A DNA stretch of 64,000 nt from an uncultured Schlesneria sp. (GCA_903871875.1 CAIQIR010000019.1:1-64000), one strand, 5' to 3'. Positions 18,301-27,685 are shown, counted from the stretch's first letter. Program-made: numbers and translations. The notes: a model not told the origin generated them from the sequence alone.

Positions 18301-19107
18301 TTACTGCATTTCTGGTGGAGGCGGAGGGAGAGGAGGAAGTTCACTGGCGTTTTGCGCCGTGCCGTCGATCGGCATCACCCCTCCTGTTGCCATGGTCCCC
18401 TGGGACGGAATCATCATCCCGGCGTTGTTTGGGAGGCTGGAAGGACCGATTGCTCCGGCAGGCGACGGGTTAAGCGACATGGCAATCTGTTGACCGACGA
18501 ACCGCTGGAAGACATCAGGCGATTCGAGCATTCGATCGGAACCCATCAGGCTTCGCGGCCAATTCAGTGTTTGCTTGAAATAAGCTTGTGCCTGTTTCGC
18601 GGTATTTCCTTCGCGCATGTCCCATAATCCGTTGATCGACGCGATCGCGATGCCTTCCGCGGGACCGATCAGCAACAGGGAAGCACCCAGTCGCGGTGGA
18701 GCATACGGGTGATACTGAGTCACGCTGGCAAACAGAACGGCATCCGCTTGATACTCGCGGGCGACTCTCAGTACTTCTAATTCGTTAAACTGACCGTTTG
18801 CGAAGATATCTTGAGCCCGGGCGCCGGGGTCATCGCGAGTTGCCACGACGATCTCAAACCGGCCGACCCGCTGGATTTCCGCCGCCAGATTGGCCTGGAA
18901 TTCGTCGTCCACTTTGGGATACGCGGTCTGATTGGCCACGGGCATCAGCACGATTCGTTGCACGCTTGGCCAATTGCAATTCGGAGCGATGAATTGCTGA
19001 AACGGTGAATCGATATGGTCGATCGGGGGAGATTTGTCCTTCTTCAGCTGCACGCAACCGAAAGTGAGACAAAACGCCAAGACGACAATGATACCGCGAA
19101 ACACCAT
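18301..19107 (-). CDS. Putative flagellar-cluster lipoprotein
   Basis: 268 residues with a lipobox LTFGC after IIVVLAFC, so it should be a lipoprotein. The central part (IVLMPVANQTAYPKV, FQANLAAEIQRVGRFEIVVA, EYQADAVLFASVTQY) resembles the alpha/beta fold of LpoB/CsgG/FlgO-like outer-membrane lipoproteins, though I cannot assign a family. The C-terminus is low complexity and ends in a Pro run (PPLPPPPPEMQ). ATG 19107 follows GGAGTGAG. The stop of the upstream coiled-coil gene is only three bases away, so the two are cotranscribed. A role in flagellar envelope assembly is inferred from position between fliA and motA. Confidence 0.75.
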   Translation of the reverse strand: MVFRGIIVVLAFCLTFGCVQLKKDKSPPIDHIDSPFQQFIAPNCNWPSVQRIVLMPVANQTAYPKVDDEFQANLAAEIQRVGRFEIVVATRDDPGARAQDIFANGQFNELEVLRVAREYQADAVLFASVTQYHPYAPPRLGASLLLIGPAEGIAIASINGLWDMREGNTAKQAQAYFKQTLNWPRSLMGSDRMLESPDVFQRFVGQQIAMSLNPSPAGAIGPSSLPNNAGMMIPSQGTMATGGVMPIDGTAQNASELPPLPPPPPEMQ

Positions 19108-19110
19108 TTC

Positions 19111-20019
19111 TCACTCCGTGGGATTCGGTGGTAGCGCGGTGACATCATTCGATTCGAGCAACTGCTGCAACAGCGGCCCCATCGACTGCAAAAACCCAGT
19201 GTGCTCTTTTTCGGCCATACGAACCTTTTCACGCAGGCTTTGCAAATCGGCTCGCAGACGATCGAGATCACCACGAGCCGCGGTGACTTCTTTGCGAGCC
19301 GATTGAATTTCCCGAGCGGCAGCCATCAATTGATCTTGGGTTTCTTTGACGCGAGTTTGTAATCCCGCATTCTGTTGACGCAGGATTTCATTTTCCTGTT
19401 CCAACTCCATTTTGAGCGTTTGGATTTGGATCGCTCGTTCGGTCGCAGTTTCGCCATTCAAACCTAGATAGGATCCACGAACCGGAGGGGGACTTCCTCG
19501 ATTCACTGGCGACGTCACGACGATTGGCGAATTTCGACGCTCACGTTGTTCCATTAACAATGGATCGAGGCCATCACGCGTGATGCCTTGATTGGAATCA
19601 TGATGCGCTACCGGTGTGATTGCCGGTCGTCCGCCAGTCTTTTGATAGGATTCGGCGACCGCCTGAGCAACTTTTTCTGTGGGAGTTGCGGCGGGAGCTG
19701 GATTCGCGGCGACTCGCTTCGGTTCGGTTCCTGGAATCGACTTACGAATATCATTGTTGTTGGACTTGATACTGCTGCGCTTGCTTAGGCTGGCCCGTCC
19801 GGCAGGCGATAGTGGGGACATCGTGGGTGTTGTCGGCGGTCTCGGAGAGCTGACATTGACAGACGGATTGGTGGCGGACTGATGTTTATCATTAATCAGT
19901 GGCGTTTCGAAGACCATGTCGTCGGAGTCGCGCTGTCCGCGTAGAACTGAGGTGTCGGCCGCGATGAGCGCGATCGCGATCACGAGCATCCGTGCTCGTT
20001 TATACGCTTGCGGTTTCAT
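19111..20019 (-). CDS. Coiled-coil envelope protein of the flagellar cluster
   Basis: About 302 residues from ATG 20019, which follows GGAGG; a longer upstream frame exists but lacks such a site. A basic N-terminus (MKPQAYKRARM) and a hydrophobic stretch (LVIAIALIAADTSVL) form a signal peptide or anchor. The middle is Pro/Ser/Thr-rich and probably disordered. From about residue 180 to 285 there is a long heptad-rich coiled coil (MELEQENEILRQQNAGLQTR and beyond). It lies immediately upstream of the lipoprotein gene. No family is recognised. It may form a complex with the lipoprotein. Confidence 0.75.
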   Translation of the reverse strand: MKPQAYKRARMLVIAIALIAADTSVLRGQRDSDDMVFETPLINDKHQSATNPSVNVSSPRPPTTPTMSPLSPAGRASLSKRSSIKSNNNDIRKSIPGTEPKRVAANPAPAATPTEKVAQAVAESYQKTGGRPAITPVAHHDSNQGITRDGLDPLLMEQRERRNSPIVVTSPVNRGSPPPVRGSYLGLNGETATERAIQIQTLKMELEQENEILRQQNAGLQTRVKETQDQLMAAAREIQSARKEVTAARGDLDRLRADLQSLREKVRMAEKEHTGFLQSMGPLLQQLLESNDVTALPPNPTE

Positions 20020-20110
20020 CGGTCGACCTCCATTTCCGTCGCAATTCTGTCGGATTTGATCCATCTCACCTTCCTCGTTTCCACTCACGGGCAGCGGTCG
20101 ATGGAATGCC

Positions 20111-20377
20111 TCAGGGTGTCTCGGTTGAATTTCGATGTTGATCGGCGTTCGTTTCGTAGGAACACCAAAGTCTCATTTTTTGTCCGCAGGCACAGGTCAC
20201 ATCGATGGCTCGCACGACATTCGCTTCCATGATCAACTCGATCGAGGCTGTGTCATCATGAGTAACGGGGCGTCCTCCCACGCGGGCCAGTTCAGCGGAC
20301 CGGACGACACGACTACTGGGCACGACAGCGGAATGGGCCACTTCCCGAGAGAAATTTTTGGCCATACGATCACTCAT
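20111..20377 (-). CDS. Small Cys-motif protein coupled to fliA
   Basis: 88 residues. Its ATG overlaps the fliA stop in the ATGA arrangement (20374-20377), which implies translational coupling and supports a real gene. The N-terminal half is polar. The C-terminal half contains ELIMEANVVRAIDVTCACGQ then KMRLWCSYE, giving C-A-C plus a later C, a possible small zinc or Fe-S site. It does not look like FlgM, which is helical and Cys-poor. Its position directly after sigma-28 makes a regulator of FliA or of flagellar gene expression a reasonable guess, but this is inference. Confidence 0.72.
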   Translation of the reverse strand: MSDRMAKNFSREVAHSAVVPSSRVVRSAELARVGGRPVTHDDTASIELIMEANVVRAIDVTCACGQKMRLWCSYETNADQHRNSTETP

Positions 20378-21126
20378 GGCTTGGATCCTTTCACGCTGGT
20401 GCCGACATGGGTTCTTAGCTGGAATTGGGCGGCGGCCAATAATCGCGACACACGGGATTCGGAAAGCTTCAAGACTTCACCGATTTCCTTCAGTCTCAAA
20501 TCTTCCATGTAGTAAAGCGTCACAACCAATCGTTCTCGTTCTGGAAGTGCGGCGATCGCATCAGCGAGCAATCGTTTCTGTTCTGCGCGTTCGGCACTGG
20601 CATCCGGTGACGATTCGGAATGTCGTGTCGGATCATCCAGAACCTGATCGAGTGACTGAACTCGAATCAACGGCATTGCGAGCAATGCGTCGACGACTTC
20701 GTCTTTACTCAGCCCCGTTTCCACAACCAGATCGTCGACGGTGCTTGGAGCGGTCAACTGATCCTGGGCCTTGGCGACCAGCATGACTCGCTGCATGACT
20801 TCCTGAGGCAAAGGGCAGTTTCGTCGTGCTTCGTCGTAAATTGCGCCGCGAATTCGCAACGCGGCAAATGATTTGAAATCAACACCCCGTGACGTGTCGA
20901 ATCGACGAGCCGCTTCGACGAGACCCAGCATTCCGGCCGATTCCAAGTTTTCCACATCGACGCCAGCCGGCAAACGGGCTGTCACTTTTCCCGTGAGATG
21001 TCTTACAAGCCAAAGATGACTGATAACAAGTTCGTCACGGGCCGTTTGTTCGGCCGTGCGAGAGTATTCCTGAAGTTTCCGACTCATGCTGACTGACATG
21101 CTGGCCCAACCATTCTTGTCATTCAT
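20374..21126 (-). CDS. fliA: Flagellar RNA polymerase sigma factor FliA (sigma-28)
   Basis: About 250 residues from the chosen ATG 21126; GTG 21186 and ATG 21099 are alternatives and none has a clear ribosome binding site. Region 2 is visible in VENLESAGMLGLVEAARRFD and VDFKSFAALRIRGAIYDEAR, close to the FliA pattern. Region 3 follows, and region 4 ends with LKEIGEVLKLSESRVSRLLA, the helix-turn-helix that reads the -35 element. It directs late flagellar genes. It lies downstream of flhA, with a 265-base gap in which flhF and flhG would often be found. Its stop overlaps the 88-residue gene. Confidence 0.92.
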   Translation of the reverse strand: MNDKNGWASMSVSMSRKLQEYSRTAEQTARDELVISHLWLVRHLTGKVTARLPAGVDVENLESAGMLGLVEAARRFDTSRGVDFKSFAALRIRGAIYDEARRNCPLPQEVMQRVMLVAKAQDQLTAPSTVDDLVVETGLSKDEVVDALLAMPLIRVQSLDQVLDDPTRHSESSPDASAERAEQKRLLADAIAALPERERLVVTLYYMEDLRLKEIGEVLKLSESRVSRLLAAAQFQLRTHVGTSVKGSKP

Positions 21127-21391
21127 CTGATTGAGTGACGACGTGAAACGGACGTCCGCGACCGGCAGGCCGTTTCGATGAATCACCAAACGAATTTAAA
21201 AGGGAGGTTTCGCCACGAGACGAACGTCGCGCGTGATGGGAGGTCTTTGAATTTGAATCAGTTGGGAGAGGCGTTTTTTTGTCGATCACCCGGTTTTTGT
21301 CAAGATGACGGAACCAGCGAATGCTGCAAGTTGACGACGGGAGGCCAATTTCGGCCGATTGAGTTTCGTGAATCGGCAACATCTGCGGATC

Positions 21392-23515
21392 CTATGCCAC
21401 TTTCTGGGCGAATCCGTTGTCGGCATTGGCGTCCACCGGTGTCTTGATTTTGTATATTTCGTCTCGCCGGATGATGAATTGGGCTTCGAGAAGGACGTCG
21501 TTCGGAACTTCGGTGAAGGCAATTACCGTTAAATCAGGAAGTCCGCGAAGCAGTAGGTTCTTCAATGGACGACGCAACTGCGAATCAACCAATAGTGTGA
21601 CTTCGATGCCCTTTTGGCCTGCTTCGCGCAGGGCCGTGGCTAGTCGTACGATGAGGGCTTCGAACGCGTCCGGTTGTATGGCCATTTTCTTGTCTTGCTG
21701 ACTGCGTCGAAGTTCGAGTTCCAACGACGGATCGAAAATGATCGCATGGATGCGGTTCTGTGCATCGATAAAGGGATCGCAGATCGCCCGGGATAGATAA
21801 ACTCTTGCACGCTCGGCCAATTCATCTGGATCTTTTGTTGTCGGAGCGTTGTGAGCCAGACTTTCGAGGATGCGGGTCAAGTTGGTAATCGGTACGCGTT
21901 CCTGCAACAACAGCGACAGCACTCGATGCACCGTCCCCATCGACAACATGTTGGGAATCAATTCATCGACGACGGCCGCAGCCGTCAGCTTGGCTTTGTC
22001 GATCAACTTGGCCAGGTCTTCGCGGCTAAGCAGCTCACCCGCGTGTCGGCGCAGTGCTTCTCGCAAGTGCGTTACCATCACTCCCGGCGCGTCGACGACA
22101 GTACAGCCGGTCATTTCGGCTTGAGCTCGATCGATTTCGGAGATCCATTTCGCGGGAAGTCCGAACGCGGGATCCTTGGCGTCCCGACCATTGAGGTGAA
22201 TTCTCGCTCCCTCAGGATGAATCGCCAGAACCTGACCAATGTGGATTTGTCCACGCCCCACCTCCTGGCCGCTGACCAGAATCCGATATTCTTCGTCGCC
22301 GAGTTGTCCATTGTCTCGCACGCGCACCAAGGGGATCCACAGTCCACATCGTTTGGCCAGATCTTTGCGTACCGTAGCAATGCGTTGGAGCAAGCCAAGG
22401 TCTCGCTTCGGATCGACCAGTGGGATTAACTGCCGGCCAATTTCGATGCACGCACGGTCTGTCTCGAGGAATTCGGCCAGATGTTCTTCCATGGGTGTGG
22501 GAACTGCCGCCGAATTGTTCGCACGTTCGGGTTCGGCTTTCTTAGCGGCAGCGGCGAGGTTCGCCGGAGATAGTCGATTGGAAACGTACCACAATGCCCC
22601 AGAGATGATGATAAAGGGGATCATCGGCATGCCGGGGGCCAGGGACAACAGTCCCAATAACCCCGCACCGATTTGCAATGGTTGGCGTTTGGTAAAAAAC
22701 TGAGTCCCGATTTCAGAACCCAGTCCCAGTTCATTCGAAGATTTGGTCACAAGGATACCGGCGGCGGTTGCGATGATCAGTGCGGGAATTTGCGATACGA
22801 GGCCGTCCCCCACTGTCAAAATCGAATAGACCTTCAAGGCTTGTACCAGAGGCATCCCGTTCATGAGTCCAATAACGACGCCACCCAGTAGGTTAATACC
22901 CGTGATGACCATCGCGGCGACGGCGTCACCACGGACGAATTTGCTCGCACCGTCCATGGCTCCGTAAAACTGGGCTTCTTGAAGCAAGAAAGATCGGCGT
23001 CGCTTGGCTTCGACGTCGTTGATGGCGCCTGCATTTAAATCGGCATCGATCGCCATCTGCTTGCCGGGCATTGCATCGAGCACAAATCTCGCACCGACTT
23101 CCGAAATACGTGTCGCACCTTTGGTGATGACCACAAATTGGATGACGACCAGAATCAAGAAGACAACCATCCCGACCACAAGATTCCCGCCGACGACATA
23201 ATTCCCGAACGTCTCGACGATGCGACCGGCGTCGGCCTGACCCAAAATCAACCGCGTGGTCGCGACGTTTAGCGATAGTCGCCCAAGCGTCAGCAACAAC
23301 AGTGCCGACGGAAATACCGACAATTCAAGCGGTTGTTCAACGCCGAGTGTGACGAGAAGCAAAAGAATCGTGACGCTGAGATTCAACGTTAACAGAACGT
23401 CGAGAAGTGCCGTAGGCAACGGCACGATCAAGACGATCAGCACCGCCATCACGACCAGCGGAAACACCAATTCACTGCGTTGATTGAGGCCCAGGGGGGC
23501 AGTGGTACTCGCCAT
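21392..23515 (-). CDS. flhA: Flagellar export gate protein FlhA
   Basis: 707 residues, the normal length. The N-terminal half has about eight membrane helices and the FHIPEP family signature RISEVGARFVLDAMPGKQMA followed by IDADLNAG; the C-terminal half is the cytoplasmic export-gate domain that forms a nonameric ring and docks chaperone-substrate complexes. ATG 23515 follows GAGGAAG. It is 22 bases downstream of flhB. Nothing looks truncated. Confidence 0.96.
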   Translation of the reverse strand: MASTTAPLGLNQRSELVFPLVVMAVLIVLIVPLPTALLDVLLTLNLSVTILLLLVTLGVEQPLELSVFPSALLLLTLGRLSLNVATTRLILGQADAGRIVETFGNYVVGGNLVVGMVVFLILVVIQFVVITKGATRISEVGARFVLDAMPGKQMAIDADLNAGAINDVEAKRRRSFLLQEAQFYGAMDGASKFVRGDAVAAMVITGINLLGGVVIGLMNGMPLVQALKVYSILTVGDGLVSQIPALIIATAAGILVTKSSNELGLGSEIGTQFFTKRQPLQIGAGLLGLLSLAPGMPMIPFIIISGALWYVSNRLSPANLAAAAKKAEPERANNSAAVPTPMEEHLAEFLETDRACIEIGRQLIPLVDPKRDLGLLQRIATVRKDLAKRCGLWIPLVRVRDNGQLGDEEYRILVSGQEVGRGQIHIGQVLAIHPEGARIHLNGRDAKDPAFGLPAKWISEIDRAQAEMTGCTVVDAPGVMVTHLREALRRHAGELLSREDLAKLIDKAKLTAAAVVDELIPNMLSMGTVHRVLSLLLQERVPITNLTRILESLAHNAPTTKDPDELAERARVYLSRAICDPFIDAQNRIHAIIFDPSLELELRRSQQDKKMAIQPDAFEALIVRLATALREAGQKGIEVTLLVDSQLRRPLKNLLLRGLPDLTVIAFTEVPNDVLLEAQFIIRRDEIYKIKTPVDANADNGFAQKVA

Positions 23516-23537
23516 GGATCGACTTCCTCATTCCCTC

Positions 23538-24605
23538 TCAGACATTGGATCCACGAAGACGGTAGACATACGCCAGGACTTCGCTGACTGCGACGAACAA
23601 TGTCTGTGGGATTTCCTGCCCGACTTTGACCGTTTTGTAGAGAGCTTGAGCGACAGGTTTGCGTTCCAGGACGGGAATGCCGTGTCGCCGAGCTTTGGAG
23701 GCAATTTGAAATGCAAACTGATCGTGTCCCTTGGCAATCACGACGGGAGCCGCGTCGACACCACGTTCGTAACGCAACGCGATGGCCAAGTGCGTGGGGT
23801 TGGTGATCACCACCGTGGCCTTGGGAACGTCTTGAATCATCCTTCGCTGACTGGCAATTTCGCGAGCACGTTGGCGGCGTCTGGCAATGACATGGGGATC
23901 CCCGTCATCGTCTTTTCGTTCTTGCTTGACCTCTTCACGGGTCATTCGCAGTTTCTGTTCATTTCGATACCACTGAAGTCCGTAGTCACCGGCACCCATG
24001 ATCAATAGTACGGCGGAGATATCGATTAATAATTCGATCGAAAGTCCCCACGCCGACGCGACGCTTCTTCCGAGCAATCCTTCGGACAGTGCGCCGACTT
24101 GCGAGCCGCGGTCGCTCAATACCCACCACGATACCACCGCCAGCACGATGATTTTTGCAAGTGAAATACCACCTCGCGTGGCGCCTTCCCATGAAATGAT
24201 CCGATGCCAATTTTCGGCCGGATTCAGACGTTCCCATTTAGGGCCGAGCGATTCGGAATTGATGTGGAACCCGGCCTGAGCGAGATTGGCAGCCAACCCG
24301 ATCGCGAACAAGCCCGCCAGGAACCATCCGGTCAACTGAAAGCCTTCTCCGAATATCGATGTGAGTTGCGAGTGTACCCCATCGATCGTGAGATCCTTGG
24401 CCAGACGGCCAAATTGAGTATGGAAATCGTTGCTCAATCCCTGGGCCAGTGTCATACCGATCCACGAGAGCCCGATAGTCCCACCAAATAGCAACAAACC
24501 GTTAATCAATTCATGACTGTACGCGAACTGTCCTTGGGCGCGGGCATCATCGCGCCTGCGCTGTGACGGGAGTTCTGTTTTGTCGGAATCTTGATCTTCG
24601 GCCAT
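23538..24605 (-). CDS. flhB: Flagellar export switch protein FlhB
   Basis: 355 residues. Four membrane helices lie in the N-terminal part. The autocleavage motif NPTH is at residues 269-272, the same numbering as in the enteric protein, within VVITNPTHLAIALRYE. The C-terminal domain then runs to AVSEVLAYVYRLRG. Cleavage at N|P switches the secretion apparatus from rod/hook to filament substrates. The start follows TAAGG and lies three bases from the end of fliR, so the genes are tightly coupled. Confidence 0.96.
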   Translation of the reverse strand: MAEDQDSDKTELPSQRRRDDARAQGQFAYSHELINGLLLFGGTIGLSWIGMTLAQGLSNDFHTQFGRLAKDLTIDGVHSQLTSIFGEGFQLTGWFLAGLFAIGLAANLAQAGFHINSESLGPKWERLNPAENWHRIISWEGATRGGISLAKIIVLAVVSWWVLSDRGSQVGALSEGLLGRSVASAWGLSIELLIDISAVLLIMGAGDYGLQWYRNEQKLRMTREEVKQERKDDDGDPHVIARRRQRAREIASQRRMIQDVPKATVVITNPTHLAIALRYERGVDAAPVVIAKGHDQFAFQIASKARRHGIPVLERKPVAQALYKTVKVGQEIPQTLFVAVSEVLAYVYRLRGSNV

Positions 24606-24608
24606 GCC

Positions 24609-25379
24609 TTACCAACCAACCAAAAGATTCGAAAAACGCTGTAAAACCGCACTCATTCGGGGTGTCATATCAGGCCAGAGGATGGATGTTGCCAGAACGC
24701 CCACAAGGATTCGTAGTCCGTATCCAAAAGACATCAAATTCAACTGAGGAGCCGCGCGAGCCATCAGGCCCAGCACGAGCGATGTGATGAATAGACAACA
24801 AGCCACTGGTGCGGCGAGAGTTAAGCCCCATTCTGTTGCCGCGGCCAACGCACCGAGTTGGGCCGCAACCGGAATGTTCAGTGTCGTGCCGCCAATCGGT
24901 TGTTGGGCGAACGATCGATGGAGCGCGGCCAGGAAAAGATGGTGAACGTCGAGCGTGAAGAATAGGAGCGCCCCAAACATTTCGAAAAACTCGCCGAACG
25001 TCGTCGTCATTTGAGGACGAGTGGGATCGGTAATCGTTCCCATCGTCAGGCCCATCTCCTGGGCGATGTATTCCCCCGCGACTTTGAAGGGCACCAGAAA
25101 TAAGCCGAATACAAACCCCAACGCCGCTCCGATGATGATCTCACGGCCGATGGCCATCGCGAATGCAAGCCAGGGAGTTTGTTCCATGGCGATGACGACA
25201 CGAACCGAAGTGGCTCCCGATTGGGCAAACCAGAAACACGTCAACGCCAACGCCGTTCCCGCCTTGATCGTTTTCGGCACGTTGGCACCGCCGAGATAGG
25301 GGATCGTTGCGATAAAAGTTGACACGCGAGCCAGGATCAGCCCGAAAGTCATCAGCCATGTGGTGAGAACGCCGTCCAT
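24609..25379 (-). CDS. fliR: Flagellar export apparatus protein FliR
   Basis: About 256 residues from ATG 25379, preceded by GGAA; a TTG at 25400 would add seven residues. About six membrane helices and the FliR-typical segments MGLTMGTITDPTRPQMTTTF and LLFFTLDVHHLFLAALHRSF are present. It forms the export pore with FliP and FliQ. It sits between fliQ and flhB in the conserved P-Q-R-flhB-flhA order. Confidence 0.94.
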   Translation of the reverse strand: MDGVLTTWLMTFGLILARVSTFIATIPYLGGANVPKTIKAGTALALTCFWFAQSGATSVRVVIAMEQTPWLAFAMAIGREIIIGAALGFVFGLFLVPFKVAGEYIAQEMGLTMGTITDPTRPQMTTTFGEFFEMFGALLFFTLDVHHLFLAALHRSFAQQPIGGTTLNIPVAAQLGALAAATEWGLTLAAPVACCLFITSLVLGLMARAAPQLNLMSFGYGLRILVGVLATSILWPDMTPRMSAVLQRFSNLLVGW

Positions 25380-25463
25380 TGCGTTTCCAAACAGTCGCAA
25401 CCAGTCCGGTTGCGTTTTTCTAACGGGGTTGAAGTGGCAAATTTGTGGTTTGCAGGGGAAGGA

Positions 25464-25733
25464 TCAATGTGCGACTTGAGCGGCTCGGGAAAACATCTGT
25501 ACGGTAAAATAAATTGACATTTGCAATAGCCAGGGCATGGTCAAGACGAGCAATGCGGACAGTGCCAGGATGCGCGGTGCGAAACTGAGCGTTTGTTCTT
25601 GGATGTTTGTCACTGCCTGAAAAATACTGACGATCAATCCGATGATCAGGCTGACCACCAGCGCGGGCGTCGTGAGAAGCACCGCGTGGTAGAAGAATTC
25701 GCGTCCCAGTGAAACGGCGTCAGCTTCTGTCAT
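25464..25733 (-). CDS. fliQ: Flagellar export apparatus protein FliQ
   Basis: 89 residues from ATG 25733, the usual size; an upstream in-frame extension lies partly in fliP and is unlikely. Two membrane helices are seen: VLLTTPALVVSLIIGLIVSI, then the family motif FQAVTNIQEQTLSFAPRI, then ALLVLTMPWLLQMSIYF. It packs around the FliP-FliR core of the export pore. Confidence 0.94.
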   Translation of the reverse strand: MTEADAVSLGREFFYHAVLLTTPALVVSLIIGLIVSIFQAVTNIQEQTLSFAPRILALSALLVLTMPWLLQMSIYFTVQMFSRAAQVAH

Positions 25734-25798
25734 AGCTTGATTCTCAGGATTTGCTTTTCCGAAAGGACTACGGAGCAATTGATGTTTTTCAAGATTTC

Positions 25799-26479
25799 CT
25801 ATCCGAAACTTTGACTGAGCGACAACGAAACGAGGTGCCAACCGTCCGCCAGAACGAAAAGCAAGATCTTGAAGGGCGTCGAAATAATCACCGGTGGCAT
25901 CATCATCATTCCCATGGACATCAAAACGGTCGAGACCACCAGATCCACGAGCAGAAAGGGAATATAGATACAGAACCCCATGACAAATGCGGTCTTCAAT
26001 TCGCTAATGATGAAGGCGGGGATGAGTACACTGATCGGCGTGTCCTTCGGAGTTTGAATCGGTCCAGCCTTGGACATGTGCGCGAACAGAGCCAAATCGT
26101 GCTTACGAGTCTGTCGTAACATGAAACCCTTGTGGATTTCGATCGAACGTCGAATTGCCTCCAGCCCCGTGATTTCTTCGTTGAGATAGGGCAAAACCGC
26201 GAGATCGTTCAATTTGGTCAACGTCGGCTCCATGATAAAGACCGTCAGGAACAGCGACAGACCGACAAGTACCGTGTTGGGCGGAATTTCCTGTGTCGAC
26301 AGTCCTCGGCGAACGAATGACATCACAATGGTGATTCGCGTGAAACAAGTCAGGCAGGACAGGGCTGCCGGTAACATAACCAGGCTCCCCAAAAAAATTG
26401 CCATCTGCAGCGGAGGCGACAAGTTCTGCATGAAGCCCGATTCGGCGATTCGTTCCGCCACGTTTTCAAAGTTCGACAT
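25799..26479 (-). CDS. fliP: Flagellar export apparatus protein FliP
   Basis: 226 residues. The family core is clear: LPAALSCLTCFTRITIVMSF, PPNTVLVGLSLFLTVFIMEP, TPISVLIPAFIISELKTAF and MGMMMMPPVIISTPFKILLF. The N-terminus lacks the cleavable signal peptide found in the enteric protein and starts instead just before the conserved NLSPPLQMAIF. The start follows AAAGGAA. It is the core of the export pore. Confidence 0.95.
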   Translation of the reverse strand: MSNFENVAERIAESGFMQNLSPPLQMAIFLGSLVMLPAALSCLTCFTRITIVMSFVRRGLSTQEIPPNTVLVGLSLFLTVFIMEPTLTKLNDLAVLPYLNEEITGLEAIRRSIEIHKGFMLRQTRKHDLALFAHMSKAGPIQTPKDTPISVLIPAFIISELKTAFVMGFCIYIPFLLVDLVVSTVLMSMGMMMMPPVIISTPFKILLFVLADGWHLVSLSLSQSFG

Positions 26480-26482
26480 GGC

Positions 26483-27052
26483 TTATTCCTTTGGGTCAGG
26501 TCTTCTGACAGCTCGGATATCGAACGGCAGGGGAGCGGGGGCAGGAGCTGGGGCCGGTTCGATCTCAGGCATCTGTTCCGCAAGCACATCCTTAAAGGAT
26601 TGCGGCAATGCGATCAGAGATTTCAGGCCTCCAGCGTCGGTGCCGGCCACAAGTTGCGTGTCGCCGACACGCACGAGGTAAAGCATGGCCCGATTTCCGA
26701 CGGAGACGCTGCCTTCGACATAAAACGAAGCGGTTCCCGTTCCAGCCACTTTCAGACGTCGTAACCATGGTTTACCGAACCAAAGAGAGACGACGCACAA
26801 CGCGAGGACAACCACCGTGCCCACGCCCAGTCGCATCAACATTGCGCCGGTATTTGGGGCCTCAGGTAGTTGTGGCGAATAGGTCAGTTCACCGTCTTGG
26901 AAACGATCAATCTCTTTGGGGATTTCTTTTGCGGCAGTCTCGTGTGACGCCCTGGTAATCTTTGGATCGGCACCCATTGTCGCGGACGAGAATGAAGCTG
27001 CCAACAGCGCAGCAAAGACGAAGATCCTTATTCCCGTTGAAAATGAGGACAT
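26483..27052 (-). CDS. fliO: FliO-like flagellar biosynthesis protein
   Basis: About 189 residues from ATG 27052 (a GTG at 27058 is the alternative), preceded by GGAAGG. A signal peptide, a periplasmic stretch, one membrane helix (LGVGTVVVLALCVVSLWF) and a cytoplasmic domain with VEGSVSVGNRAMLYLVRVGD and QLVAGTDAGGLKSL, the FliO pattern, are followed by a Pro/Ala-rich tail. FliO assists assembly of the FliP ring. Its stop lies three bases before the fliP start. FliO is poorly conserved, so the call rests partly on gene order. Confidence 0.85.
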   Translation of the reverse strand: MSSFSTGIRIFVFAALLAASFSSATMGADPKITRASHETAAKEIPKEIDRFQDGELTYSPQLPEAPNTGAMLMRLGVGTVVVLALCVVSLWFGKPWLRRLKVAGTGTASFYVEGSVSVGNRAMLYLVRVGDTQLVAGTDAGGLKSLIALPQSFKDVLAEQMPEIEPAPAPAPAPLPFDIRAVRRPDPKE

Positions 27053-27241
27053 GGACACCGCCTTCCCTGGCTGTCGTCTGGAATGAACATTGAATTGTTA
27101 ACGGAAGTGATTTTTGAAATGACTGGCTTGCGACGAGCGTCGCAGCAGCGATTGTGATTGGCGAGAAAGGCTTTTTGTCGAAGTGGTTTCCGGCTGTAAC
27201 TCGGTCGAGTTCCTTCAGGGTATCATATTTGGTTCAAGCGA

Positions 27242-27619
27242 TTACTTAGACCCGGTGATTTCTGTGATACGGATCGCGAATTGATCGTTGACGACAACCA
27301 CTTCGCCACGAGCCACTCGCACATTTTGTACGATCAAATCCACTGGATCGGAGACGAGTCGATCAAGTTCCACGACTGACCCGACACCAAGGTTTAACAT
27401 TTCTTCAACGGATAAATCAGCGCGTCCAAGCACGGCTTCGGCATCCAATCTAACAGCATACAAATGATCAAGCGACTTACCTGAAGCCGTTCTTGATGGT
27501 GTGAGATTCGCGAATGATGGAGCCTTAGCTGCAACTTCGACCGCAGTGGATGATTCCACGTTCGATCCCTTCAATTCCCGATCCACTTCTTCTAATACGG
27601 CGTCGAGTGATCCCGTCAT
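27242..27619 (-). CDS. fliN: Flagellar motor switch protein FliN
   Basis: 125 residues. A variable N-terminal half precedes the SpoA/FliN domain: LYAVRLDAEAVLGRADLSVE, LNLGVGSVVELDRLVSDPVD and GEVVVVNDQFAIRITEI. It forms the lower C-ring with FliM. The start follows a strong GGAGGAA. A gap of 189 bases with nothing recognisable separates it from fliO. Confidence 0.95.
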   Translation of the reverse strand: MTGSLDAVLEEVDRELKGSNVESSTAVEVAAKAPSFANLTPSRTASGKSLDHLYAVRLDAEAVLGRADLSVEEMLNLGVGSVVELDRLVSDPVDLIVQNVRVARGEVVVVNDQFAIRITEITGSK

Positions 27620-27685
27620 AGCATTCCTCCAGAAACTCCGAAAGCCCGATAAGTCGCAATTAGCCCGTTATCCTTCGACTTCCGC

